Positions 43,572-52,235 of a DNA stretch of 64,000 nt are shown piece by piece. Position 1 is the stretch's first letter, and every line of letters starts with the position of its first letter. The translations under genes were made by a program, and so were the position numbers. The stretch comes from Nitrososphaera sp. (GTDB taxonomy: Archaea > Thermoproteota > Nitrososphaeria > Nitrososphaerales > Nitrososphaeraceae). The notes below the pieces were generated by a model, which had not been told where the DNA came from, searched no databases, and was given only the letters and a program-made list of their open reading frames with translations. The stretch is from NCBI GenBank assembly GCA_039938515.1, contig JBDUUL010000010.1, positions 62,001 through 126,000 of the forward strand, read 5' to 3'.

Positions 43572-45215
43572 TTATCGCGATGTTGCGGAAAGTATATCGT
43601 CGATCCTCAGTAGCATTGCAGTCGTTTCGGTAGCTGATTTTAGAATCTGCTCCTTGACCGACAATGGCTCAATGACATTCTTTTTGCGCATATCCGCAAC
43701 CTTCAGGCCTCTTACATCTATCCCTATCCATGGATTGTTCTCTTCCGATTGTCTTGAGTGCAACCCTGCAATACTATCAATTATGTCCATGCCTGCGTTC
43801 TCTGCAAGTGCAATTGGAATCGATTCCAGTGCGTCGGCATATGCCAGAATGGCATAGTGCTGCCTGCCAGAAACGCTAGAAGCCCATGCCCTCAGCTTTC
43901 TTGATACGAATGCTTCCGGCGCGCCTCCACCTGCGACGATTCCCGGCTTTTGCATGACGTCTTTTACAACCATCAGGGCATCATGCATCGAGCGATCGAC
44001 CTCGTCGACAACCTTCTCCGAGCCGCCTCTTATCAAAATCGACACGGCCTTTGGGTTCTTGCATTTCTCAACAAACACCCATTTGTCGTTCTCCACCTTT
44101 CGCTCTTCGACATACTGTGCAGAACCAAGGTCCTTTGATGACGCATTCTCTGGATTTGACACGACGCTTGCGCCTGTCGCTTTTGCCAGGGCTCCCATAT
44201 CTGATTCCTTTACCCTTTTTATTGCCAGGATGCCTGCCTTTGCGAGATACTCTAGAACTGTGTCATCTATTCCTTTTTGACAAAACAAAACGTTTGCCTT
44301 TGTTTGGGATACCTTGTCAGCCATCGATTTCAGCATTCTGATTTCCTCGTCTATGAACATCTTCATTTGGCCTGGCTGGCTTATCGTGATTTTGGCGTCG
44401 AACTCTGTCTTTTCTATTTCCAGAGGAGTGTTTAGGAGTAGAATCTTGGCGTCTTTGGCAAATCGAGGCATTGCAGGGTGGGCAATCTCTTTGTCAATAA
44501 TGATGCCTTTTACCAATCTCGAATCGCGCATCGAACCTCCGGACTTTTTTTGAATCTTTACATTGTCAAGATCGATTTTGGCGTAGCTGCTATCATCGGT
44601 GATTTCCTCCGACTGTGAAGAGGGGGCCTCAGCTACTGCAAGCACGGCTCCGACTGCCAGCTTTGACAGCACATCGCTGTCTACTGATACAATCTTGGAT
44701 TCCATACTGGTCCTTGCAATGTTTTCAAGGATTGAATGGTCGCCATCCAGCTTTACGTCTTCTGCTACTTTATTCAAAATATCCAAAGCCTGTGCCAAAG
44801 CCTTCCTATATCCATCCACCACTACCGTGGGATGAATGCCCTGCTTGACCAGATCCGCTGCCTTTTCCAGCAGCGCTCCCGCTATTATTACGGACGAAGT
44901 AGTTCCGTCGCCTGCTTCATTATCCACGGCCTTTGCGATTTCGACCATCATTTTTGCTGCCGGATGCTGCACGTCCATCTCCTTCAGGATGGTTGCGCCG
45001 TCATTTGTGATAGTTACGCCGCCCGTAGAATCAACAAGCATCTTGTCCATCCCTCGTGGGCCCAGAACGCTCCGCAGCATAGACGCGACGATTTTGGCCG
45101 CTGAAATATTGTTGTTTAGTGCTTCCCTTCCCCTCGTTTGGGAAGCCCCTTCCTTCAAGAGAAGTATTTGCGTTCCATCTCTTGTTGTTCCCACTATGGA
45201 TAATGATGATGACAT
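43572..45215 (-). CDS. ths: Thermosome subunit (canonical group II chaperonin)
   Basis: This ATP-driven folding machine forms a double ring with a built-in lid. At 547 residues it has the standard length and motifs: LGPRGMDKMLVD, TNDGATIL, GDGTTSSV, the hydrolytic Asp in MHDALMVVKD, GGGAPE and AENAGMDIID. The apical loop that is His-rich in the island paralogue is short here (NPENASSKD). It does not carry the Gly/Met-rich tail of many thermosomes. It is transcribed alone towards the island. Confidence 0.95.
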   Translation of the reverse strand: MSSSLSIVGTTRDGTQILLLKEGASQTRGREALNNNISAAKIVASMLRSVLGPRGMDKMLVDSTGGVTITNDGATILKEMDVQHPAAKMMVEIAKAVDNEAGDGTTSSVIIAGALLEKAADLVKQGIHPTVVVDGYRKALAQALDILNKVAEDVKLDGDHSILENIARTSMESKIVSVDSDVLSKLAVGAVLAVAEAPSSQSEEITDDSSYAKIDLDNVKIQKKSGGSMRDSRLVKGIIIDKEIAHPAMPRFAKDAKILLLNTPLEIEKTEFDAKITISQPGQMKMFIDEEIRMLKSMADKVSQTKANVLFCQKGIDDTVLEYLAKAGILAIKRVKESDMGALAKATGASVVSNPENASSKDLGSAQYVEERKVENDKWVFVEKCKNPKAVSILIRGGSEKVVDEVDRSMHDALMVVKDVMQKPGIVAGGGAPEAFVSRKLRAWASSVSGRQHYAILAYADALESIPIALAENAGMDIIDSIAGLHSRQSEENNPWIGIDVRGLKVADMRKKNVIEPLSVKEQILKSATETTAMLLRIDDILSATSR

Positions 45216-45964
45216 GTTGTCTGAAATATCTAGTCAATCGCTATAGAATTATCATGCGCTCTGCAATTGCGATATTCATGTCGTAACGCTCACAAATGCT
45301 TTCCGAATGGACCGAAAGACCTAGTCATGCCTTGTTCTTCTTTGCTCTAAGTCTCAATGCGCTTGCAGCACAAGCAAGTTCTATCTCTCAAACAACCTCG
45401 CTTGGGCCGTTGGATTATCAAGTATGACGATGGAATCTGGGGTGCAGCTTGCTCGGGCAACTCCTAAAACGCTCTGTCTCCAAAGGTGGCAGGTGCTCCG
45501 GAGAATTGTCGGTATATTTTCGTTCCCTGCGGCATGAAACTACGGGAAATTCATACTTGTGCTCTCTTTACGTGCAATCTAGCTCAAAACAGATGATTTG
45601 ATGTAATCCCGACTGTCGCTGACATTATATGCCCCGGAAACTCTCCTGAAGTTGTGGAGATGAAGGTTGCTGTATTTTTCGACGCTAGCCACATCAGTGG
45701 TAAATTCGCTGAGCTCTCATGGCTACCCAGCTCTGCAGATGCTCCTGTCCCACATTTTGGATAAGAGAATCAGGCTGTTATTGAGTTCACGCAAGGTGTT
45801 CGCTGTCCTACTGGCCGCAACGACAGTCGAATTGATAGCAGAAGTATTCTGAGACGAGAAAGACTTCCAGGATGGTTGTTTCTAGGCTAGAACTATTGGA
45901 CACCAAGGCCCCCTGCCCTTATTTTTTGCTGATAACGATATAGCGGCGGATTATTCCCGTCTCC
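45216..45964. other. Gene-free stretch
   Basis: About 750 bases between the thermosome start and the Lrp-type gene end. Short frames exist, such as a 34-codon frame from ATG 45661, but none shows domain character. The thermosome promoter lies at the left edge. I see no RNA gene or repeat. Confidence 0.4.
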
Positions 45965-46462
45965 TCACATGGCGTCGATAATTGAACTAGGCACGGATCT
46001 TTTTTTGCCTATTATCTTTACGATTTCGCTCCACACCACGTCCCTGACGCTTGGCATGGCCTTAATTTCTTCAAGCAGGTCGAGCAATTGCGAGTTATTT
46101 CTGACAATGACCTCAGCCCTAAGGTCAATCGTGTGCTCTCCAATGCTTCTTCCAACGTAAACCACTTCCTCTCTAAGCAACAGCTTTTCTGCGACCTTGA
46201 CAGTCTGGCCGCCTCCGGTGTAGATCAGAAGGTCCACGCGTCTGTATCCCAGCTCATCTAGCTTTAGCGCATACGAGAATTCGAGGTATTGCTTTTCAAG
46301 AAAATTCCTCCGTCTCTGGATAGTGGTTCTTGGAAGTCCGAGCTTCTCGGCAAGCGCACGCGACGAAAGCCGGGCAGAGGGATCAAGCAGGAGCTTTAGC
46401 ATTTTCTTATCGACTGTCGATAGTCTCTTTGTCCGTTGCATCTCCATCCTAACTGCGCCCAA
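45965..46462 (-). CDS. Lrp/AsnC-type transcriptional regulator
   Basis: An N-terminal helix-turn-helix (STVDKKMLKLLL, SSRALAEKLGLPRTTIQRR) is followed by an alpha/beta ligand domain (RVDLLIYTGGG, IDLRAEVIV, VRDVVWSEIVKII). Lrp proteins sense amino acids or related compounds. The start may be any of the first Met codons (46462, 46447 or 46441). Targets are unknown. Confidence 0.75.
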   Translation of the reverse strand: MGAVRMEMQRTKRLSTVDKKMLKLLLDPSARLSSRALAEKLGLPRTTIQRRRNFLEKQYLEFSYALKLDELGYRRVDLLIYTGGGQTVKVAEKLLLREEVVYVGRSIGEHTIDLRAEVIVRNNSQLLDLLEEIKAMPSVRDVVWSEIVKIIGKKRSVPSSIIDAM

Positions 46463-46659
46463 TTACCTTTGGCCGGTTCGCTGATTAAAGCGATTCGCTA
46501 CTGACCTGATCCGTTCTTGCGAGGGTTGACGATTGGGTGATTAAACTGAATCTTGCGGTATTGGTCCAACAGATGTGCAAGCGGTAATTCCACACTAGCA
46601 CATTTCATACTTTTCTTACCGAAAGAGGAACTAAACCGGTGCGTCGAATACAACCCAGA

Positions 46660-46941
46660 CTATTGTCTTATTGGCTCCTTGTCTTTTCTCGTGTCCCCGA
46701 CGGCTTTGAATTTCAGGCAGCCACACTTTTTGCATTCTAGATTTGAGCCGTGTTGTCTTCTTTGATGTCCGCAGTTGCAATGCTCCAAGTTCTCTTCTCT
46801 AAGGATTCTATCATCTGCCTCCACTTTATCAACTTGATCACGCTCTTGGGCCTCTGCTGTCCAGTAATAATTCCCCCGGTAAGTGACTGGGTTGAGAATG
46901 TGGACTGCATTGAGGAGTGGCGATTGCCTTAAAGATGTCAA
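46660..46941 (-). CDS. Small Cys-rich zinc-binding protein
   Basis: The C-terminal half has a zinc-ribbon pattern: HCNCGHQRRQHGSNLECKKCGC, here in two halves CNCGH and CKKCGC. The first 35 residues are less protein-like, and the TTG start is doubtful. The middle is acidic (VEADDRILREEN). Function unknown. Confidence 0.5.
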   Translation of the reverse strand: MTSLRQSPLLNAVHILNPVTYRGNYYWTAEAQERDQVDKVEADDRILREENLEHCNCGHQRRQHGSNLECKKCGCLKFKAVGDTRKDKEPIRQ

Positions 46942-47019
46942 TTCAGGACACTATCAACTTCTTAATTAGGCGGCTCTGTGTATAGAGTCTGCCCGTGGCG
47001 ATAGTAGTAAGATAATTCA

Positions 47020-47910
47020 ATGATAGAACAAGACGACGAATATGAAATTACTGAGGACGACCAGCGGGGCGAGGCGAACGAAGCGGTCAACGCCGACAGG
47101 CAATTTGCAAAGCTTGAGCGAGAAAATAGACTGCTGGACAAGAAATCCGAGGACTATCAAGTCTTTAACAATGTTTTTGATAAGCCGACTCTGATGGCGA
47201 TTACCAAGCTGATAAACAATGGCAGAATAAAATCTGTCAGGAGCCAGTTTGGCTCAGGCAAAGAATCGCAAGTCTTTCTTGCAGAAGCTCCCGACGGGTC
47301 TCTGCTTGCGCTAAAAATCTACCTGACAGTTAGCGCGGAATTCAGGAAACGCCGGCAGTATATCCAGGGAGACAGACGATTTTCAAGGACCAAATCAGAC
47401 GTTCGAAGCCTGGTGTCAATCTGGGCAAATAAAGAGTTCAAGAACCTGCAATCTGCATATAGATGCGGGGTCAGCGTTCCGGCTCCTGTGCTCGTAAAGA
47501 GAAACTTGCTACTGATGAAATTCATCGGTGACAGTGAAGGCAATGCCGCGGTTATCCTCGCGCACTCGCCGGTCGTTTCAATAGACGATTATAACGAGAT
47601 TATCGAGCAGATGCAGCTCCTCTACCAAAAAGCTGGCCTTGTACATGCCGACCTGTCTGAGTACAACATCTTCAAAACCAAGGCCGGAAAGATAGTGCTG
47701 TTTGACTTTGGCTCGGCAGTAGACATTCAGCATCCAAATGCAAAGCAATTACTTATTCGAGACATTGTCAATGTCAACAGGTTCTTTGAGAAGAATGGAA
47801 TTGGCGTTCTGGATGTCGACTCGGCGATGAAGAAAATTTGCGGTGCAGACCAGGGGGACTGCACGACGATCAGCGCCAATCTCCACTTTCAATCCGAGCT
47901 TGAGAACTAG
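47020..47910 (+). CDS. RIO1-type serine/threonine kinase
   Basis: RIO kinases act in maturation of the small ribosomal subunit in archaea and eukaryotes. Visible motifs: flexible P-loop region SGKESQVF, the conserved Lys in LALKIYL, the catalytic loop HADLSEYN and the metal-binding DFGSAVD. A glutamate-rich N-terminal 45-residue segment precedes the domain. The length of 296 residues is normal for archaeal RIO1. Confidence 0.92.
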   Translation: MIEQDDEYEITEDDQRGEANEAVNADRQFAKLERENRLLDKKSEDYQVFNNVFDKPTLMAITKLINNGRIKSVRSQFGSGKESQVFLAEAPDGSLLALKIYLTVSAEFRKRRQYIQGDRRFSRTKSDVRSLVSIWANKEFKNLQSAYRCGVSVPAPVLVKRNLLLMKFIGDSEGNAAVILAHSPVVSIDDYNEIIEQMQLLYQKAGLVHADLSEYNIFKTKAGKIVLFDFGSAVDIQHPNAKQLLIRDIVNVNRFFEKNGIGVLDVDSAMKKICGADQGDCTTISANLHFQSELEN

Positions 47911-48070
47911 GTCAATTGTTCTTCTTCGGAATGATGCGATCCGAAGTACCCCGTGATCTCAAAGCCGAACGGTACTGGATTCAGTGGTTCAGCCGCTGGA
48001 ACCCCAGAAATAACGCCTGTGGGAATCAGACGGTCGCTCGCTGAAGCGACGAGACAAGTTAGAAAGTTGT

Positions 48071-48364
48071 TCACTGCAGCTTGATAATTTCGTCCCATGT
48101 CCCGGACATCGAGAACATAAAGTACTTGTCATTGCCACTGGCTTCAAACTGCAAGATATCGCCGGCTGCTATCTGCGTCTTGAATAGTTTGTTTAGGTAC
48201 TGAATAAAACTGGGTCCTGCCACAATGCTTCTCGCCTCGTGCTCAAACGGCTTGTTGTAGTATTTCTTCAGTGTATCAGATAGACCTGCGGTACTAAGCT
48301 CTTCGACAAGGTTTGACAAATCGACGTATGTCGCGTTCCTTTTGTATACTCGAATGACTGCCAA
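48071..48364 (-). CDS. Small hypothetical protein
   Basis: The protein has 97 residues with a helix-rich middle (SNLVEELSTAGLSDTLKKYYNK) and strands near the end (GDILQFEASG, KYFMFSMSG). The start is TTG. A TATATA element lies about 30 bases upstream. No family recognised. Confidence 0.5.
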   Translation of the reverse strand: MAVIRVYKRNATYVDLSNLVEELSTAGLSDTLKKYYNKPFEHEARSIVAGPSFIQYLNKLFKTQIAAGDILQFEASGNDKYFMFSMSGTWDEIIKLQ

Positions 48365-48472
48365 TGTAAGGACTCACTTCCGTACGTCAAAGCGCTATAT
48401 ATTGATGCCTAGACCTGCCTCATCGCCAAACAACTTTAAGCGGGCAAGGCGAAATTAAGGCGAGCAATAATC

Positions 48473-48622
48473 ATGTACAGAAACTGCAAATCATGCAACA
48501 AAGAGTACCAAGAGTTCAATGAAGGAATACAATATTCTCGCGCAACTGGAACAATGCTGAATTTCTGCTCCGACATTTGCTGCAGAGACTTTCTTAACCG
48601 CACTATTGCAGTGCAAAAATAG
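48473..48622 (+). CDS. TRASH/MYM-like zinc-binding microprotein
   Basis: A 49-residue protein from ATG 48473 (MYRNCKSCNKEY) to TAG 48622. It has C-x2-C near the start and FCSDICCRDF (C-x3-C) 24 residues later, the layout of TRASH/MYM-type metal-binding knuckles. TRASH domains often sense or carry metals. It lies close to the second nickel permease gene, but a link is only inference. Confidence 0.65.
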   Translation: MYRNCKSCNKEYQEFNEGIQYSRATGTMLNFCSDICCRDFLNRTIAVQK

Positions 48623-48806
48623 CAAGTCACACACCCGCAGCTACCGTGGATTTTACCTGGAAGCTCCTGAGAAGGTCGGCATTTATGCCTAGTAGCTTGC
48701 CAAAAATCATGGTTCCAGCCCCACAATGGCTTGAATTCTGATGGATCAGCCTCTGTAAATGTACATCAGCCGCAGATTTGACCATAGCGGCGACTGAAAC
48801 TTCAGG

Positions 48807-49868
48807 TTAGGCGCTGGCCTTATTTTCTATTCTTCTTAGTTTGTATATTGCAATTGAAACCAGCCAAGAAACGACGAATATTCCAATTAATGCATAGCCT
48901 ATGGTCTCAAAGTCGAGATTACCAAGCCAGGTCCAAAACGCGCCGGCAAGCCCGAGCTGGCCAGACAGAACCTGCAACAGCTCTATGCCGCCTATAACAA
49001 GGGCAACGAGCACCGAGATTACTGTAATTGTCAGGTTGTAGTAGACTTTGCGAATGGGCTTAACAAACGCCCATCCATAAGCCAGTCGCATGGTCACCGA
49101 GTCTAGAGTATCAACAAGCACCATTCCGCAAGTGAACATGAATGGAAGAACAAGGATCATCCACATGGGGATAGTTGAGGAGACCCCAATTCCTACACTA
49201 ATTGCAATAAGTGCGACTTCGCTTGCAGTGTCAAATCCAAGGCCGAACAATATTCCTACCGGGTAGATCTGCCAGGGCTTACTCACGAGTCTGAACAAGG
49301 GGCCGAAATATCGGACAAGAATCCCGCGCTTGTTCAGCAGTTCTTCGAGATAAACGGCGTCAAGGCTGCCTGCATGAACCTGTCTGTATGCTCGATATGC
49401 CCCTAATGCAATTGCCATATTGATAATGCCGATGGCGGCGAGGAACCCGCCTGAAATGCCAGTTCCTATGGTGTTACCAATGTTTTGTAGGCTTGGGATC
49501 TCCCCAGCAATTGCTCTTGTCGATGCGATTAAGGCAATAACCAACAAGATGACTATAGTCGAGTGACCAAGTGAGAACCACGTTCCCACTGTCAGCGGCC
49601 TCTTGCCTTCTTGCATCAACTTTCTTGTCGTATTATCGATAGCGGCTATATGGTCCGCATCAAATCCGTGACGTAGTCCAAAAACAAAGGCGGCTATGCC
49701 AAGCCCCGCAAGTGGCAATGATAGGTTGCCTATCAAGTATGACGCTCCAAAGCCAAGCACAGTTGCTGCAACAATTGGAACAAGCAGCAGAATTATTCTG
49801 GATTTTTCGCCAGCTGTAAAGCCAAGCAATGAAGCGCCCCTTTCTTCAGAGCCTGCGCGTCGAGCCAA
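48807..49868 (-). CDS. NiCoT-family nickel/cobalt permease, copy 2
   Basis: This copy is nearly the same as the gene at 23553: same length of 353 residues, TTG start and, by eye, about nine in ten residues alike. The helix II signature reads RHGFDADHIAAID, with Phe where copy 1 has Val. In the NiCoT family this position affects nickel versus cobalt selectivity. The similarity extends beyond the gene on both sides, which shows a duplication of the block. The upstream nikR is reduced to a relic, and the inverted repeat of the copy 1 promoter is degraded. Confidence 0.9.
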   Translation of the reverse strand: MARRAGSEERGASLLGFTAGEKSRIILLLVPIVAATVLGFGASYLIGNLSLPLAGLGIAAFVFGLRHGFDADHIAAIDNTTRKLMQEGKRPLTVGTWFSLGHSTIVILLVIALIASTRAIAGEIPSLQNIGNTIGTGISGGFLAAIGIINMAIALGAYRAYRQVHAGSLDAVYLEELLNKRGILVRYFGPLFRLVSKPWQIYPVGILFGLGFDTASEVALIAISVGIGVSSTIPMWMILVLPFMFTCGMVLVDTLDSVTMRLAYGWAFVKPIRKVYYNLTITVISVLVALVIGGIELLQVLSGQLGLAGAFWTWLGNLDFETIGYALIGIFVVSWLVSIAIYKLRRIENKASA

Positions 49869-50082
49869 TCAGTCCGCTGCCTCACTACTGGCCAAGGCAT
49901 GCATATCGCCATCGGCCTGACATGTCAGCGGTATCACGCACTTGCAGACAAGTAATACCAAAAGTGACATCCATTCAGACATGCGAGCTATCTATAAAAA
50001 GAAATTGATTTTGCACGTAAATCGTTAGATCGATTGTGCAAATGCGTACATAGATTGTGAATTGGTTTTTGCCTGCTCTATT

Positions 50083-50220
50083 GTCTTTACCTCTGTGACT
50101 AGGTTCACTTTTAGGCTCTCTACTCACCGGATCTCAGGCAGTCGCTTTTCCGGCTCATTTATTCTGATCATTCGGCCCTCTTACCATTGTTGCCCTAGGA
50201 CAATCCTGATGGTCAAGATG
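50083..50220 (-). pseudogene. Relic of nikR (C-terminal part)
   Basis: These 140 bases align with the 3' end of nikR (24830-24970): for example GTGACTAGGTTCACTTTTAG against GTGACAAAATTCACCTTTAG, and TCTTACCATT with GGTCAAGATG further on. The stop codon is changed and several small indels break the frame. The match ends at about 50220. The rest of nikR is gone, so only the permease of the duplicated block survives intact. Confidence 0.7.
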
Positions 50221-50406
50221 CATGCAATATCGGAGGACTCTGAGCTTGATTTATCCGACCCGATCCTTGTAATAGTTCAAATCAGCTGCCGTATCCGAAT
50301 TCCCAATCAAAAGCGGATTCGCAACATAAGTGTCGCAGATGTTCCGGGCCCTCTTGATATCACAAAAATAGAGAGAGGCAAGACTCCCCTCTTGCCCATG
50401 CCAGTA

Positions 50407-51666
50407 CTACTTGCCGTTTCCGTGGTCATTGTTATGCGGTGCAGGTACGGGGACGTCGCTTTGTCCGGCATCTTGTTGTGCATACTGGGTTATTGTCTGT
50501 GTCACGTCGCCATTGCCGGTGGCTGTCTGTTTGGCAATCTGGCTAATAGTCTGGCTGGCCTGCGTGGGATTGCCGTCAGATTCTTGCCTGGCTAGTTGTG
50601 AGATAAACTGCTTGACATGCCCGTTTGCTTTGCCGTGCCCATTTTCTGTCGCGACCTGCTTGGCAATCTGCGATACAGCCTGGTTTGCGTCTCCGCCGTT
50701 GTTTGCGACCTGAATTGCGATCTGCATTATGACCTGCTTTATGAAAACCTCGTTAACGTTGGTGCTCTGCGCAATTTGCTTTGTAACTTGGTTAACCTGT
50801 GGTTCGACCTGAGAGGCGACGTTGGCCGAGCTTGAAGTCTGCGTACTTGGCGGAGACATTTGCTGGAGTACAGTGATGCAGTTCTGTGATGATATCTGTA
50901 CTATCTTTGAAATCATGCCCACAAACTGCTCGATGTTACCCCCGTTATTTGCAGTCTGGAGCGCCAGCTGCTGGATCAATTGCTTGACTTGCATTCCCGC
51001 AACAGGATTGTTGCCCGCAGCCTGCTGAGAAATCTGATCTATCTGCTGGTTGACATCCACGTTCTGCTTTACCGAGGCAGACTGAATCGCGACCTGGACT
51101 ATTTTTTGCGATATATCTGTTGAATTTGACGGATTGGAATTAGCCAATTGACTGGCAAGCTGCGTAATTGCCTGGTCCGAGCTTCCACCGGTCGAAAACG
51201 CCGTTTGCTTTGCCAGCTGAACGATTGATTGTGACACAGCGCCCTGGTTGTCTAGTGCCACCTGATTTGCAATCTGGTTTACCACTTGGACCTGGTCTCC
51301 GCCATTAGCAGCGACCTGGTTGGCCAGCTGAAATATGGTCTGCCTAATCTCACCTGTTTGTACTCCACTGGCTGTGGATACCTGGTCTGCGATCTGGGTT
51401 ATCGTTTGGTTAGTGCCAGACGCATTATCCTGACTTTGAGGCGTGGTTATCGAATCCTGAGGCGTTGTTTGGTTTAATCCAAAGAGTTTCTGAAACTGCG
51501 GCGGAAACTGGCTTTCAGACTGTGCAAATGATTTGGCAGTCAGCGCGGGAATTGCAATGCCTGCAATAAGCAGTGCCGACAGAGCTAGAAAGTATATTTT
51601 GCCGTGCGACCTGCCTTGACTCTTGCCTTCTTTTGGGCTCGGTGGCCCTCCGTTTTGGTGTTTCAT
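50407..51666 (-). CDS. Secreted protein made of amphipathic helical repeats
   Basis: An N-terminal basic leader and hydrophobic helix (IYFLALSALLIAGIAIPAL) form a signal peptide or anchor, with FAQ as a possible cut site. The rest is a run of about ten units of roughly 30-35 residues built on QxIxQIAxQVAxxNGG, for example QIADQVSTASG, QLANQVAANGG and QIANQVALDNQG. It is rich in Gln, Asn, Ser and Ala, with few charges and a single Cys. No family recognised. Fibre-like or matrix-forming extracellular roles are possible. Confidence 0.7.
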   Translation of the reverse strand: MKHQNGGPPSPKEGKSQGRSHGKIYFLALSALLIAGIAIPALTAKSFAQSESQFPPQFQKLFGLNQTTPQDSITTPQSQDNASGTNQTITQIADQVSTASGVQTGEIRQTIFQLANQVAANGGDQVQVVNQIANQVALDNQGAVSQSIVQLAKQTAFSTGGSSDQAITQLASQLANSNPSNSTDISQKIVQVAIQSASVKQNVDVNQQIDQISQQAAGNNPVAGMQVKQLIQQLALQTANNGGNIEQFVGMISKIVQISSQNCITVLQQMSPPSTQTSSSANVASQVEPQVNQVTKQIAQSTNVNEVFIKQVIMQIAIQVANNGGDANQAVSQIAKQVATENGHGKANGHVKQFISQLARQESDGNPTQASQTISQIAKQTATGNGDVTQTITQYAQQDAGQSDVPVPAPHNNDHGNGK

Positions 51667-52022
51667 GCCGATTCGATGGCGGTATTTCTTTTATCCACTT
51701 TAGAGCCCGGCTCTGTAGAAGGACGGTACTGTAAATTTCTCCCCCTAGATTACAGATTAACCGGCAGAATATTCCATTCGTATTTACATTCCGGTTATCC
51801 AGTCTTTTTTTCTTGGCCGAAAGTACAATGCTGTCCTCAGGGTAAACTGCTAGAATAACTTGCAGATCTTCAAGTGCAATCGTTCCGATATTCTTGCATG
51901 GCCGGACCGCACGTGACGGGGGCTAGCCATTTCATCAGAGGATTTACCGTTTATGATACTTTCAGGCTACCCATCAAATTATGAAAAAAAAGTTATCAAG
52001 CATACGGCTCAATGGTGTAACG
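51667..52022. other. Gene-free stretch
   Basis: About 355 bases between the start of the repeat protein gene and the zinc-ribbon microprotein. It must hold the promoters of both. I see no other structure I would defend. Confidence 0.35.
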
Positions 52023-52148
52023 ATGTCTACGGCCATTACTCAAACCCACATTACATGTTCAAAGTGCAAGGTTTCCGACGCCGAAATTTTTAGCATAAAC
52101 GGCGACTACTGCGTTCAGTGCTGGCAGGACCTCAGTTACAGAAAGTAG
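52023..52148 (+). CDS. Zinc-ribbon microprotein
   Basis: A 41-residue protein from ATG 52023 (MSTAITQTHITCSKCK) to TAG 52148, with the pairs CSKC and CVQC 15 residues apart, as in a minimal zinc ribbon. It is one of several proteins of this kind in the window. Function unknown. Confidence 0.6.
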   Translation: MSTAITQTHITCSKCKVSDAEIFSINGDYCVQCWQDLSYRK

Positions 52149-52235
52149 CCCCTCGGAGGGTTGCCTTCATTTCTTTTTGAAACCACCTCATATGTCGGAG
52201 CTTTTGCTCGAACTTTCAAAGACGCTTACGTTATT

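Noticed and set aside
45661-45765. A 34-codon frame starting MKVAVFFDASH in the gene-free stretch
   Set aside because: Too short, with no motif and no clear promoter.
47907-48098. A 63-codon minus-strand frame after the RIO kinase
   Set aside because: No motif, and it overlaps both neighbours' ends.
48436-48726. A 96-codon minus-strand frame over the TRASH-like microprotein
   Set aside because: The plus-strand frame has spaced Cys knuckles and a clean start; the minus frame has none.
50062-50595. A 177-codon plus-strand frame upstream of the repeat protein
   Set aside because: It crosses the nikR relic and the antisense of the repeat protein; composition is not protein-like.
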